From CAMDMI01 sp044379485 (lineage in GTDB: Bacteria > Bacteroidota > Bacteroidia > Cytophagales > Flexibacteraceae): a DNA stretch of 64,000 bases. Positions 44,626 to 54,166 of this stretch are shown here, piece by piece. The stretch covers positions 1 through 64,000 of the forward strand of contig JBIPOE010000007.1 in assembly GCA_044379485.1 (NCBI GenBank), in the 5' to 3' direction. Position 1 is the first letter of the stretch; every line of letters starts with the position of its first letter. The notes under the pieces were generated by a model, which did not search any database, was not told the origin of the DNA, and was given only the letters and a program-made list of their open reading frames with translations. Position numbers and translations under genes: made by a program.

Positions 44626-47600
44626 TCGTACCAGTTACACTTGCACCCACTAATGCCGGACCAATACCCGCAGTCGAGGAAGGACCAGAAAGTAATCTTA
44701 AATCTGTAAAATTGAAATTACCCAAGGTATCATTTACCAGGCCAGTTACCCTTAAAGGAGTAACAACACTAATGGTTGCACCGGCTCTAGTCATGGTTAG
44801 GTTTGCCAGGTTGCTAAATGCTCCGGCACCAAAGGAAATACTTGCAGAAGTTCCGGCACCTAAGCCTAAACTTGAAGCTACATTTCCATTTATTAGTCCG
44901 ACACCACCTATATTTCCAGAAATCCTTGCATTAAAACCATTCAGACTTAAAATACCATTGTTGGTTAAACCTCCGGCAAAATTTACAAATCGCTGAAGCG
45001 TAACCGTTTTTCCCACAGGAATTGAAACAGTACAATTGGCTCCAAAAGTAATGGAACCTGTTCCTGAAATACTTGGATTGCTTGCACCTGTAAAGTTTAG
45101 TGTTCCAGCGCTTGCTGGATTAAACAATAATGGATTCAAAGTATTGTTTACAATAGAACCCGAAATATTCATTCCACCAGTCAAATTAAAACCAACTGAA
45201 GTGGCAGCGGTAATTGTTAGGTTATTTATCGACCAAGGACTTGCGCCGGTTGCTGCAAGAGCTATACTCGGAGAATTGACAATAAAATTACCATAAGTCC
45301 TATTTGAAAGGGCTGGAGTTCCAGTACCAGTATAAATAAAGGTTGAATTGGTTTCGAAAGTTATGGCAGAATTAGGTGCCCCTATTCCAAATGGATTTGA
45401 ACCATCTAACTGGGTACATGTTGAGCCGTTTTTGAACAACACAGATTGATTGTGGCTCAAAGCTACCGTTCCAAAAGGATTTCCCGCGAATGCTGTTCCT
45501 TGTGTAAAAGAACTTCCACTTTGAAATTCAATCAGATTAACATTAGGGACACCTGTAATGTTAGCAAAAATTCTATGAGCACCGCCAGCCAAGGTAACGG
45601 AACCAGATACTGAACCAGTTGCACCTGCAGCAAGTTGAATTGTCAATGCATTGGCACTACTTACAGTCAAAGAGGAGCCTGAAGCCACTGAAAAATCAGT
45701 TCCCGTTCCATTTGCAACATTTATTGTATTTGTGGCAGCTGCCTGAAGCGTAACATTGGCACCGCCCTGAACCCGAAATCCACCTGCACTGAAAGCAGGA
45801 ACACCTGTCACAATATAAGTTCCTGTTGTACTAAACTGTATAACATCGCCTGCAATGGGTACACCACCCGGAGTCCAATTTGCTCCATTGGTCCAAGCTC
45901 CACCTATTGCATTGTTCCAAACTTTGGCAGTTACCGGAGGAACTCCAGTGGTTGTGAAGGACCCATCTGCAGAATAGGAAGTACTTACTCCATTTACAGC
46001 AAATCCCCTGAAATAAATAAGTGTTCCTGGAGTTAGGCCGCTTACTGGAATTGTAAATGTACCAGTCGTACCAGCTATGGTGTTAATATTTCCTGTTGGA
46101 TTTGAGGCAAATCCCCAGACTATTCCTCTTGATGAAATTGGACTTCCACCATCGCTTGCTACGGTGGCACCCAAAGTTGCTGTTGTATTTCCTACGGAAG
46201 CAAAGGTTGGTGTATTTAAAACCGGCGCTGATGCAAGACTCGTGGTTCCAGTGGTCAAAAATCCAATGGTGGCAGGAAGAGCGTCTGAAGAAATATTACC
46301 ATTTGTATTTGCAGAACCTGCAGAGGTTCCGGCAAGATCATATGTTCCTGAAACTGTTGTGGACCGTACAATCCGCATTGATGCAGAGGTAGCAGATAAA
46401 TCGTCCGAACCATAGGTAAGATTGGCAATGGTGCCAGCAGATAAAGTTCCGCCATTCACTCCAAAGGTCCAGTATCTGTTCGCGTTCAAACCATTCACAT
46501 TGGTTCCTAAACTTCCTCCCGAACCTACATTAATTACTTCTGCTTGAATTACCGGAGCTGTTCCTGTAATAGATGAGAGTGTTACTGGTCGGTAAGCTGT
46601 TGCCATTCCGATTGGAAATGTTTTTGAACCAGTTCCTGTTATGGCCAATGGTCCATCTACATAAGATGTTGCTGAGCCACCTGTTACTGTTCCAAGATTT
46701 CCTACTGTAATTAAGTTTGTCGCTGAGGTAATTATTTTACCTGCTGTTAAAGTTAATGTGCCTGCAACATTGGCTGGATCATTGAAAGTTAAATCGCCAG
46801 AGGCTTTACTTACATTGATTCCACCAAATGCTTCGGTTGTAACCAGATTGGTTGTAAATGCCTGTGGACCTGTTCCATTAAAGTTAATGGTACTTGTTCC
46901 CAGATTCAGGGCCACAGTTCGGTTGTTTGAAAAATTCCCACCAATATTATACGTATTGCCAAAAAATTGTGGGCCCCAAACGCCTGAACCCGTATTGATA
47001 TGCAAAATTCCTTTAATGGTAATCGTTCCTGATCCTGAATTTGGATTAAAACCAAAAGAAACAGCTGTACCTCCTGAAACGATAACATCATTAAGCTCTG
47101 CTACTATTGCATTCGCTCCGGTATTGTCTCCTACTCTTGGGCCAGTGGTTTGTGTACTACTACAAGTAAGCCTAGTAGTTCCTGTAATGGAATATCTGGC
47201 CGCAGCATCACCTCCCAAAAACAAGTTACCGCCAATATACATTGTATTTCCTCCGTCAGAGAAAGTTGAAGTACCCGTATAATTGAATGTCATATTATCT
47301 GAAAGTGAAAGCGGAGAGTTTGCAGCTAAAGTTAAACTACCTGCTGTTTTTGTTGAAGTAAATCGGAAAAAGCCTATTCTGCCACTGCCGACGCCTTGAG
47401 TAAAGGTTTGAGCACCATTTCCTGTGGTTATGATTGTAAATCCATTATTTGTAATGGTATCAAAAACAGCAGCATTCTGAGAGGTTAAATTTCCGGCAAG
47501 AATTACAAAGCTGAATGGTGTAGAATTGGCTTGAACTGTTGCGCCATCCACAATCATGTTTCCATTAACAGTATATTGATTGGCCACATTTCCGGTAGCC

Positions 47601-49240
47601 CCGAGAATTTTTGTACTGCCTTGTAATATCAGATTTCCAAATGCCTTTCCTCCTGTATATACGGGTAGAGTAAAACTAGTAGCCTGATTAAAATTCACTG
47701 TACTTGTTGCGGCACAAGTTCCTATTGTAGGTATTGTAGAATTTTGCAAAGTAAGGGTTGAAACAGCGGACACATCTACTGGACCCACAAAAGCAAAAGT
47801 AGAAGGGACAGTAAAATTAACTGCTCCCGAGCCATTGCCAACCACTACTTTTGATGAGGCACCAGAAACGGTCCAGGCACCTCCTATGGTTGCTGCAGCC
47901 CTGTTTCGGATTTCAAAAGTTTGACCTGAAGAAATAAAATCTGCTGGGGCAGATCCAGTTCCATCTGTGTTGGTACCCCAAGTACCAATAACTTCAAGAT
48001 TTCCGCTACTTTTTGAATAATAAGTAATAGGAAGAATACCAGTCCCCGAAACCGCAACATTTTTGCTGGTGGCTCCAGTTCCGGCAATGGTAATATTTCC
48101 AGATTTGGCACCAGCTGAACCTGGAGTAAATCTAACATAAACGGTAGTATTGGGAACAGTGCCTGCAGTGGGTGAAATTGAAACTGAAGAACCAAAGCCT
48201 GAACCTGAAGTAAGTGAAACTTCAAAATCAGTAGGAGCTGCAACAGTAAATGAGGCGCCTAAATTTAAACCACTTACATCCAACAGTTGCTCAGCAGAGG
48301 ATGCACTAACAGTGGTGTTTGGGAAGGTGAATGAATTGGGGTTACTAAAAACAGTGGGAGTAGCCCCAACCGCGGTGGAAGAAATCGTGATGTCATCAAT
48401 GCCAAGATGGACCCTACTTCCATTTGCACCTGTAATCTGACCATAAGCCCAACGGACATGGACAATTGGTTGGTTATCGCAGGAACTTGGCAAAGTACCA
48501 TTCATTGCGCCAGTTGCTGCAGCCGCACGGTAAGCTGGACCTGCAATAATTGAGTTGAAAGAAACAGGAACAGGTAAATCTAAAAAAGGACCTGTTGTTC
48601 CAACCCTATATTGCAGCTTCAATGCATAATCACGATTTTGAGTGGTCACATTATAGGTCTGGGTTGCGATCATACGTGCGGTGGAAACTACGGTTATCCC
48701 AGTTCGGCCTGCAGTATTTAAAGCCACCAAAGCGGAGGCTGCATAACCTCCACTTGGGGACAATACAGTATTGGCATTAGCAGATCCTGTTGTCAAAAAC
48801 GAAACTCCATTGGTCCCTTGGCCTAAAACCCTCGAAGTATATGGTCCAATAAATGTTTGGTTGTGCGGTATGTCGAATTGATTGGGTAAGGCTGATTCTG
48901 GTGATCCAGCGTTTGTGTGGCCATAAAAACCCATGTTGGCTGTGTTGAAACTGGTAACATTGTTTGGAGCTCCTCCCATTGTAGCCGCTATAATGTTAAC
49001 GCCAGCAACACCTGTTGCCCCATTGCCTGGATATCTTGTGGCACCCTCCGAGTTTATCAAACCATTAAAAGTCCAGCTACCTGAAGAAAGGTTATGAGGG
49101 GCAGGAAAAACCTGCCCGAAGCCAAGATGCGAAAGCATTAGGAATAGGCCTAGTGCCAGAGACAAAAATTTGCATTCACCAATTACCCTTCCATGATTTT
49201 TGGAATTTGCCATTTTTAAAATTGAGTAAAATTTTACCAT
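43295..49240 (-). CDS. Giant T9SS-sorted surface protein (1981 residues)
   Basis: A signal peptide lies at about 25-43 (FLSLALGLFLMLSHLGFGQ). The mature part is almost entirely beta: an Ig-like domain near 290-400 (FPNTTVSASSAEQLLDVSG), long runs of parallel beta-helix-like repeats rich in G, N, T and S, and an FN3-like domain near 1005-1100 (SPISSRGIVWGF). From about 1538 to the end it carries a module of about 440 residues, ending in a type A T9SS sorting domain (FTVYPNPVSSENFTI ... KGSTVKSLSVK). That module is nearly identical to the end of the second giant gene. No catalytic motif is seen; adhesion or surface-layer function is likely. The start codon is followed by a second ATG ten codons on. 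Confidence 0.85.
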   Translation of the reverse strand: MVKFYSILKMANSKNHGRVIGECKFLSLALGLFLMLSHLGFGQVFPAPHNLSSGSWTFNGLINSEGATRYPGNGATGVAGVNIIAATMGGAPNNVTSFNTANMGFYGHTNAGSPESALPNQFDIPHNQTFIGPYTSRVLGQGTNGVSFLTTGSANANTVLSPSGGYAASALVALNTAGRTGITVVSTARMIATQTYNVTTQNRDYALKLQYRVGTTGPFLDLPVPVSFNSIIAGPAYRAAAATGAMNGTLPSSCDNQPIVHVRWAYGQITGANGSRVHLGIDDITISSTAVGATPTVFSNPNSFTFPNTTVSASSAEQLLDVSGLNLGASFTVAAPTDFEVSLTSGSGFGSSVSISPTAGTVPNTTVYVRFTPGSAGAKSGNITIAGTGATSKNVAVSGTGILPITYYSKSSGNLEVIGTWGTNTDGTGSAPADFISSGQTFEIRNRAAATIGGAWTVSGASSKVVVGNGSGAVNFTVPSTFAFVGPVDVSAVSTLTLQNSTIPTIGTCAATSTVNFNQATSFTLPVYTGGKAFGNLILQGSTKILGATGNVANQYTVNGNMIVDGATVQANSTPFSFVILAGNLTSQNAAVFDTITNNGFTIITTGNGAQTFTQGVGSGRIGFFRFTSTKTAGSLTLAANSPLSLSDNMTFNYTGTSTFSDGGNTMYIGGNLFLGGDAAARYSITGTTRLTCSSTQTTGPRVGDNTGANAIVAELNDVIVSGGTAVSFGFNPNSGSGTITIKGILHINTGSGVWGPQFFGNTYNIGGNFSNNRTVALNLGTSTINFNGTGPQAFTTNLVTTEAFGGINVSKASGDLTFNDPANVAGTLTLTAGKIITSATNLITVGNLGTVTGGSATSYVDGPLAITGTGSKTFPIGMATAYRPVTLSSITGTAPVIQAEVINVGSGGSLGTNVNGLNANRYWTFGVNGGTLSAGTIANLTYGSDDLSATSASMRIVRSTTVSGTYDLAGTSAGSANTNGNISSDALPATIGFLTTGTTSLASAPVLNTPTFASVGNTTATLGATVASDGGSPISSRGIVWGFASNPTGNINTIAGTTGTFTIPVSGLTPGTLIYFRGFAVNGVSTSYSADGSFTTTGVPPVTAKVWNNAIGGAWTNGANWTPGGVPIAGDVIQFSTTGTYIVTGVPAFSAGGFRVQGGANVTLQAAATNTINVANGTGTDFSVASGSSLTVSSANALTIQLAAGATGSVSGSVTLAGGAHRIFANITGVPNVNLIEFQSGSSFTQGTAFAGNPFGTVALSHNQSVLFKNGSTCTQLDGSNPFGIGAPNSAITFETNSTFIYTGTGTPALSNRTYGNFIVNSPSIALAATGASPWSINNLTITAATSVGFNLTGGMNISGSIVNNTLNPLLFNPASAGTLNFTGASNPSISGTGSITFGANCTVSIPVGKTVTLQRFVNFAGGLTNNGILSLNGFNARISGNIGGVGLINGNVASSLGLGAGTSASISFGAGAFSNLANLTMTRAGATISVVTPLRVTGLVNDTLGNFNFTDLRLLSGPSSTAGIGPALVGASVTGTITAERYIPATGWHLTGTAIASQTLTDWNDDFQTQGPFPGATVFNAGYLTSNIYGFDQADNSIIPYGTGATTNGWVIPGTSALTQNTGYRIFTPAGVTLDNTGTYSTGPKVLTTSVIGSNLYSGYNLFVNPHLSAVNRSGFTFGGGIQNTILVWDPSVNQYRYDGTAMTGSIAGGPSPIASGQGFFVFSVSNGATITIPEAAKALTSGTFYRTNTAQNAMEIQLKNSAGQSDVSLFQFHNDAEAGYDTKYDAHKLLNPGISVYTLTSTNSKLANQALPFAGDQMVTPIGFKAEQGAYTFNFTGVDVLNDASNVYLKDNETGEIVDLQANPVYAFVNNSALENNTRFEFIFTNAVTSMKSVSKSSSFTVYPNPVSSENFTIATSNLSGKVTVEVLDMLGRKVDSKVIDNISNSAEILMNKPSVAGQYSVKVTDQKGSTVKSLSVK

Positions 49241-49619
49241 ACTATTTTTTTTTGATTTAAAATACCGACAAAACTAACATCTCTAAACCCGTTAATTTAC
49301 CGACCCAATGTTAAGGAATTGTTACGAAATTGTTACAAAAATTTTAAGTGAATTGAAATAATGCTTGTCTAAAGCAATTTTTTGATCTACTAATCGATAA
49401 AATGCAATGTTATGAAGTTTAATATTTAAGGGAAAACTGCTTAAATATTACCTTTGGGTTTTGACCTGGAAAATCGGCGGCCAATTGAATTTGCAAATCC
49501 AAATCCAGCTATGATTTTCTGAATTTATAAAATTCAAAATCTATATGAAAAGATTTCTCACCAATTTTAAGGCCTCATTCAATTCTTAGAAATCTACACT
49601 TCATACCTTAAAGCCAATA
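49241..49619. other. 379-base upstream region of the first giant gene and the broken trpG
   Basis: On the minus strand TAGTTTTG (49269-49276) is a likely -7 box for the giant gene. At 49319-49336 TTGTTAC occurs twice at 11-base spacing. Nothing else is recognised. Confidence 0.45.
49269..49276 (-). promoter_or_regulatory. -7 box TAGTTTTG for the first giant T9SS gene
   Basis: The minus strand reads GTTAGTTTTGTCGG about 30 bases before the ATG. The second giant gene has CTTAGTTTTGCGG at nearly the same distance, which supports both as true promoter boxes. Confidence 0.5.
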
Positions 49620-50103
49620 TTGATACCACAAAAAAAAATCCTGCTGATTGATAACTACAACTCCTTTACCAACAATCTTTGGGACTATTTTAGTGTCCTG
49701 GATTCGAAAGTAGAGGTGCTTAGAATTGAAAAAATAAAGGAAACAGATTTTGAAAATATTGATGGCGTGGTGCTCAGTCCGGGCCCTGGACATCCTGCGA
49801 ATCTGCCAGAGTTAAAAAAAATTGTTCATCATATTTCTCCTAAATATCCTGTTTTAGGTATTTGTCTCGGATTTCAAGCCTTGGCTTAAGAATTTGGTTT
49901 TGAGGTTGAAAAGGAAATCCAACTCATTGCAAATGCAGCCTTGTTGAAAAAATCAATGAAGGCAAACTTACCAATGGTCTGCCCCAGGAATTTGAAGTGG
50001 TTCTTTATCAATCACTTGTGGTTAAAAAAATTTGATATCCTTTGATTCCTTTACTGCAAACCAAAACTGGAGAAATCATGGCTTTTGAACATAAAAACCT
50101 GCC
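49620..50103 (+). pseudogene. trpG: Broken trpG/pabA copy (glutamine amidotransferase)
   Basis: The first 89 codons match the intact copy at the right edge: KILLIDNYNSFTNNLWDYFS, SPGPGHPANLPELKKI and LGICLGFQALA. A TTA leucine codon has become TAA at 49887-49889. Beyond it the family sequence continues in shifted frames: VEKINEGKLTNGLPQEFEV, VLYQSLVV, ISFDSFTAN and finally TGEIMAFEHKNLPL. It then stops abruptly at about 50103, exactly where transposase sequence begins. The catalytic histidine and glutamate near the C-terminus are lost. The start would be TTG, as in the intact copy. Confidence 0.85.
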
Positions 50104-50860
50104 TTTGGCTCAACTAGCAGGCAAGTATGGATGCAATAAAAAGACCATCCAACGGAGATTAGATTCTTATAAAGTTGAAATCAAAAGTATTAATACCAGG
50201 AGGATTGTTTTGTTGATCGACACTTCATATTGGGGAAGAAGATTTGGGGTAATGCTTTTTAAAGATGCCTTAAGCGGAGAGAATCTTTTTTGGAATTATG
50301 TCAAACATGAAACAAACCAGTTGTATTTGGATGGCTACAATCATCTTGTAAAAGAAGGATTTATTGTTCTGGGAATTGTCTGTGATGGAAGGAAAGGATT
50401 GTTTCAATTGTTTAGTAAAACCCCAGTTCAAATGTGCCAGTTTCATCAAGTGGCAATCGTCACCAGATACCTCACCAGAAACCCTAAAACAATTGCTGGC
50501 AAAGAGTTAAGAGCTCATTGCTTGCTCTTAGTTCGGACTGATAAGGAAAGTTTTGCTGGCGGTTTAGAAAGTTGGTACAGCCGCTGGAAGGACTATTTGA
50601 ATGAAAGAACGGTAGATAAAAACACTGGAAAATCCAGATTTACTCACAAAAAATTACGAAGCGCTTACAACAGTTTAAAGCGAAATTTACCATATTTATT
50701 CACATGATACGATCACATCGAGTTTCAAATACCAAACAAAACAAATGCTATCGATGGGTTTTTTGCGGATCACAAGAACTAGCTTCGCTGCCATAATCGA
50801 CCTTCAGATACGCGAAAACAAAAGTTCATCGATGGTTTTTTTTCAGGCATCTTAGGCTAA
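50104..50860 (+). pseudogene. Broken IS256-type (variant Zn-binding) transposase
   Basis: The sequence starts mid-protein at LAQLAGKYGCNKKTIQRRLD, a helix-turn-helix, and lacks the N-terminal zinc-binding part. The DDE core is present: IDTSYWGRRFGVMLFKD, GIVCDGRKGLFQLF and PVQMCQFHQVAIVTRYLTR. The frame meets TGA at 50705-50707 but continues with DHIEFQIPNKTNAIDGFFADHKN, a TAG at 50780-50782, and then RKQKFIDGFF up to TAA at 50858-50860. The element is therefore dead. Its frame is open into the trpG remnant, giving an artificial chimera from 50042. Confidence 0.88.
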
Positions 50861-51165
50861 TAAAAGTCAACAAAAAATGGGCAACCAAAATTGTCAGTTG
50901 CCCATAAAATTGACTTTCGACATCCGCTTGGAATACATCTGGCAGAGCTTGCCCCGACATGGCAGGGTGGCTCCCCAGCATATCTTATCCCGATTTATCG
51001 GGAGCCCGCTTCCTTTTATCCAGCTTAACAAAAGTGAAACAACTGAACCAAATTTGATACTTTTCAAACTAAAAAATCCAGCCTCCAAAATGTCCATTAC
51101 TCCAAAAAAAAGTGGCTCAAGAAAAATCCTGAATCACTTTTTTGAATAATTGAATCCGAAAATCC
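50861..51165. other. Gene-free stretch with several hairpins behind the dead transposase
   Basis: ATGGGCAAC (50877-50885) and GTTGCCCAT (50897-50905) form a perfect 9-bp hairpin. TCCCGAT-tt-ATCGGGA (50988-51003) is a second perfect one, and it overlaps an alternative pair GGCTCC (50969-50974) with GGAGCC (51001-51006). These may be element ends or RNA structure. No convincing gene is present. Confidence 0.5.
51106..51143 (-). terminator. Terminator of the four-gene secretion operon
   Basis: AAAAAAGTGGCTCA and TGAATCACTTTTTT pair with one mismatch and one G-T pair around a 10-base loop. It lies 22 bases beyond the stop of the minus-strand gene ending at 51166. Confidence 0.65.
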
Positions 51166-52092
51166 CTATTTTGAAATCTGAAATCGGATGACACTTTGCC
51201 TGCCAGCCAGATCTTTGGTTTTGGCAAAATAAATGCCTTTGGGGAGAACAGGTAAAGAATACTCCTTTTTACCTACTGGCAGCATATCTGAAAATTGAGA
51301 TTGACCAAGCAAATTATGAATGCTTAGTTCAACAGAAGTACCAGAAGTATTTTCAATGGTAAAATTACCATCGGAAATGCCTGGAGTCAGTCTAATGATT
51401 TTGTTTGCTTTTAAGCCTTTCACCGAAGTAACAACCGAAACATCCCAGGATGGCCAGGTTTGTATCACATCGTCCTGTGTCCAGTTTGCTGGATTGTTTA
51501 TGGCAGCAAGAATCTCAGCTTGGGTTCCGGAAAAATTACCAAGATTTAAAAAAGCATTGTTTTTTTCTGTTGAAAAGCCGATTGCATTGACACCATTTAC
51601 CAGATTGGGCGGTAGGCAGGTTTGATTGTTTCCTGTTCCACCACAAACTGTGGCACAATCCGTAAGCCAACCTGCTGTACTGATTCCGGCAACAAGAATT
51701 GTATCATTTCCATTTTTTTGAAATGCCAGAATCTGGTCGCCATCCTGACTAAAACCCAATCCTGCATCTGTAGATCCAATGGTTGCAGTTCCATTCTCTT
51801 CAATCGTTACAATGGTGCCTGCCGGAAAATTATCATCAGATGTCCAACTGGCCAAGCCTTCATTGCTGCAAAATCGAACTGGTGCAGGATTGATAACAGC
51901 TTTATCGGTAAAACTTATGGTTGTATTGTCAGAAATAGGTTTCAATAAAATAAAAGCAAAGCGGTCACCGTTGGTTCCAGGCGTAGATTGAATTCCTAAA
52001 AATGCAATATCCCCAGCCTGCAAACTGGTCTGGGCAAAGGAACCAAGTGCTGTACCCGCCAGCACCAAAAAAGAAAGTATTGTTTGTTTCAT
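51166..52092 (-). CDS. Secreted T9SS-sorted protein, last gene of a four-gene operon
   Basis: The 308-residue product has a signal peptide (TILSFLVLAGTALGSFAQ). The mature domain opens with LQAGDIAFLGIQSTPGTNGD and FAFILLKPISDNTTISFTD, a pattern I recall from secreted Bacteroidota proteins of unknown function that also occur beside extracellular nucleases. A single cysteine-rich patch (LTDCATVCGGTGNNQTC) follows. The last about 75 residues resemble a T9SS sorting domain (LSIHNLLGQ ... RQSVIRFQISK), with the usual YPNP replaced by RLTPGISDGNFTI. It starts 32 bases behind the porin gene. Confidence 0.8.
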   Translation of the reverse strand: MKQTILSFLVLAGTALGSFAQTSLQAGDIAFLGIQSTPGTNGDRFAFILLKPISDNTTISFTDKAVINPAPVRFCSNEGLASWTSDDNFPAGTIVTIEENGTATIGSTDAGLGFSQDGDQILAFQKNGNDTILVAGISTAGWLTDCATVCGGTGNNQTCLPPNLVNGVNAIGFSTEKNNAFLNLGNFSGTQAEILAAINNPANWTQDDVIQTWPSWDVSVVTSVKGLKANKIIRLTPGISDGNFTIENTSGTSVELSIHNLLGQSQFSDMLPVGKKEYSLPVLPKGIYFAKTKDLAGRQSVIRFQISK

Positions 52093-52124
52093 GACTATAA
52101 TTTGATTGTTTTTTGTTTGAGTTG

Positions 52125-53417
52125 TTATCTTAAAAGCATTTGCCAGCCTAATCTCAGCTGATCATCAAAACGCTGAATAACCGGATTTTTTCTATCAATA
52201 AGCCGGTAATTGTATTGTGCTTTTATCATCGAATTGAAACCCTTCAACTGATAGGCATAGGCAAAGGTAAGCGACTCCTCTGTATTTTTTTGTACCAAAT
52301 CGTTTGGATTCAATTGGTCATACCGGATGGAAAAAATAGATTTCAAGGGTTTGGAAGCATAACTCACAGTAGCCAAAATGCCACCTGCCTGAAAAAACCC
52401 AGTTGGATTTGCCCCTATTTTACTTGTGGTTGTACCTCTGCTTTCTCTGTATCGCAAACCTGAAGGATCTATGTCGTTTGTCGGTCTAATGTTGATGAGA
52501 TGCCACTCCACCTGTGTGGAAAATCCTTTCCATTGGGCTGAGAAATCGGCAGTAAAGCAGTCTTTTCGACCCGAAATTACCCTTAAATAATAGTCATCTC
52601 CAGGCAAAAAGGAACTGTATGTCCTTTTAACTGTTCTGGCTGCGGCCCCAATCTGAAACATGGGTACGGGGCTTGAATTGATGTCATAATCCCTGTACCG
52701 GTATCTGGAAGGAAAGGCAATGTCAACCCTTCCCGTATATTCAAATTCACCAGACGGGTCGTTGTCGCCTCCATTGGTTGATAAGATTTGCTCTCCCATT
52801 CCGGTGTACATTCCGGCATATAAGTTTATTCTTTGGGCCCAAAGGCTTTTTGACAATGTTACACCAATATCCCTTCTCGAAAAAACTTCACCCCTTGTAA
52901 CCTCGGCCCGCTGCCAATATGGCGAAAAAGTAAAAGGCACCAACGAGTTTCGGGAATAGGGTATTTTCTGGTACCCAAAAGTTCCATATACATATTTAAG
53001 TCCTTTATAGGTGAAATTGGCATCCATAATACCAGGATTTTCACCTACGTCAGACTGATTAACCAGATCTGCAAAATCCACCTGAAACTCATATTCAAAA
53101 TCGTGGCCTATTCGACCTTCCAGTTGCAACTGCATGTCTCTTAGGCCAAACCGGTCTTTATCCTTGTTAATTGGGTTGGCCAGATTGTCATCAATTCTAT
53201 TTTCAGGATTTTGGTTGTAATAAAACCTTTGGTTGTAAAAGCTGGAAATGGACCCGGATATTTCCAGATTGTGCTCTCCGTTTGTAAGGCTGATTTGAGC
53301 AAAGGAGGAAAAAGAAAAGATCAAGGCTAAAAGACTTACTAGCCAGGATTTAGGAGTCAGGGAATAGAACTTCTTATCCATTCGATTTAAAAAATTTTGG
53401 AATGACAAAAGATTCAT
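52125..53417 (-). CDS. Phosphate-selective-type porin (OprO/OprP family)
   Basis: This is an outer-membrane beta-barrel of about 430 residues. The signal peptide is KSWLVSLLALIFSFSSFAQ. Family landmarks are RDMQLQLEGRIGHDFEYEFQVDF, then YVYGTFGYQKIPYSRNSLVPF and FSRRDIGVTLS, and it ends in an aromatic-rich last strand. OprO/P homologues pass phosphate or other anions. I take the ATG at 53415-53417, which lies just after the TGA of the gene before. An internal ATG at 53381 would give a more compact signal peptide. Confidence 0.85.
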   Translation of the reverse strand: MNLLSFQNFLNRMDKKFYSLTPKSWLVSLLALIFSFSSFAQISLTNGEHNLEISGSISSFYNQRFYYNQNPENRIDDNLANPINKDKDRFGLRDMQLQLEGRIGHDFEYEFQVDFADLVNQSDVGENPGIMDANFTYKGLKYVYGTFGYQKIPYSRNSLVPFTFSPYWQRAEVTRGEVFSRRDIGVTLSKSLWAQRINLYAGMYTGMGEQILSTNGGDNDPSGEFEYTGRVDIAFPSRYRYRDYDINSSPVPMFQIGAAARTVKRTYSSFLPGDDYYLRVISGRKDCFTADFSAQWKGFSTQVEWHLINIRPTNDIDPSGLRYRESRGTTTSKIGANPTGFFQAGGILATVSYASKPLKSIFSIRYDQLNPNDLVQKNTEESLTFAYAYQLKGFNSMIKAQYNYRLIDRKNPVIQRFDDQLRLGWQMLLR

Positions 53418-53419
53418 TT

Positions 53420-54130
53420 TCAATTAAATAATATACTTGAATCAAACCGATACATAATACCCATATCATCGCTTACTACATACAAGCCACCATCCGGCCC
53501 AAAAGTAAGACCCTCCGGATTGACCACTTTGAGCTTGAATTTCTTTTCAAACTGGTAGGTTTCAGGATCGAATCTGAAAATGGCGTGGTCCTCATCGCTG
53601 AGTAAAAAGAGCTTATTGTTTTGATAAGCGGCAGCAGAAATGTCGGACATGCCTTTCACTTTTACCTTGTTGAGGACAGCAAAGTTTTGGTCCAGTTCAA
53701 AGGCCCAGGTCGGGTCTTTTTCAGTGAAAGCGACATAGCACTTTTTCATTTTGTTCCAGGTGAGCGATTCAAAACCCTTGTTTCGACCACCGTTGTAATT
53801 CACTTCGACAGTGCGCTTCACTTTAAGATCTGATACATTAAAGGAGTGGATGCTTCTGGTCCGCTCGTCCATCACAAAAAGGCCGTTGGTATCTGCAAAC
53901 ACTGCCTCAAAATCAAAACCATGAAAGGGTGATTTTCTTAATACAAGACCCTCCAGATTGGTCTCGTAGAGAATGCCATCATCAGAAACTATGAAAAAAC
54001 CGTCTTTGGCCTGGTTGAGGCAAATGTCAGATGGCTCCGGAATGGAAAGTTTTTTGCTCCAGTTGTGCTTCAGTTTTTGCGCATCGGCACAGGACCAGAA
54101 GAACAGGATTGGTATTAGTAATTTATACAA
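53420..54130 (-). CDS. SdiA-regulated-like secreted beta-propeller protein
   Basis: The 236-residue product starts with a short export signal (LLIPILFFWSCADAQ) in which a cysteine might be lipidated. It then has propeller strands with DGFFIVSDDGILYETN, HGFDFEAVFADTNGLFVMDE, GFESLTWNKMKKCYVAFTEK and NPEGLTFGPDGGLYVVSDD. This matches the SdiA-regulated family, which is related to phytase-like propellers. The only available start is a TTG. It lies 36 bases behind the lamin-tail gene and 2 bases before the porin start. Confidence 0.82.
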   Translation of the reverse strand: MYKLLIPILFFWSCADAQKLKHNWSKKLSIPEPSDICLNQAKDGFFIVSDDGILYETNLEGLVLRKSPFHGFDFEAVFADTNGLFVMDERTRSIHSFNVSDLKVKRTVEVNYNGGRNKGFESLTWNKMKKCYVAFTEKDPTWAFELDQNFAVLNKVKVKGMSDISAAAYQNNKLFLLSDEDHAIFRFDPETYQFEKKFKLKVVNPEGLTFGPDGGLYVVSDDMGIMYRFDSSILFN

Positions 54131-54166
54131 ATGAATGTTGAATTAAAAATGATGAATTATGAATGT

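Noticed and set aside
46758..47282. Long plus-strand open frames opposite the giant T9SS genes (also near 44622, 48150 and 57306)
   Set aside because: They are proline- and valine-rich mirror images of G/T/N-rich codons and carry no recognisable domain.
50877..51149. A 90-codon open frame behind the dead transposase
   Set aside because: It runs through hairpins and a terminator and shows no protein-like pattern.
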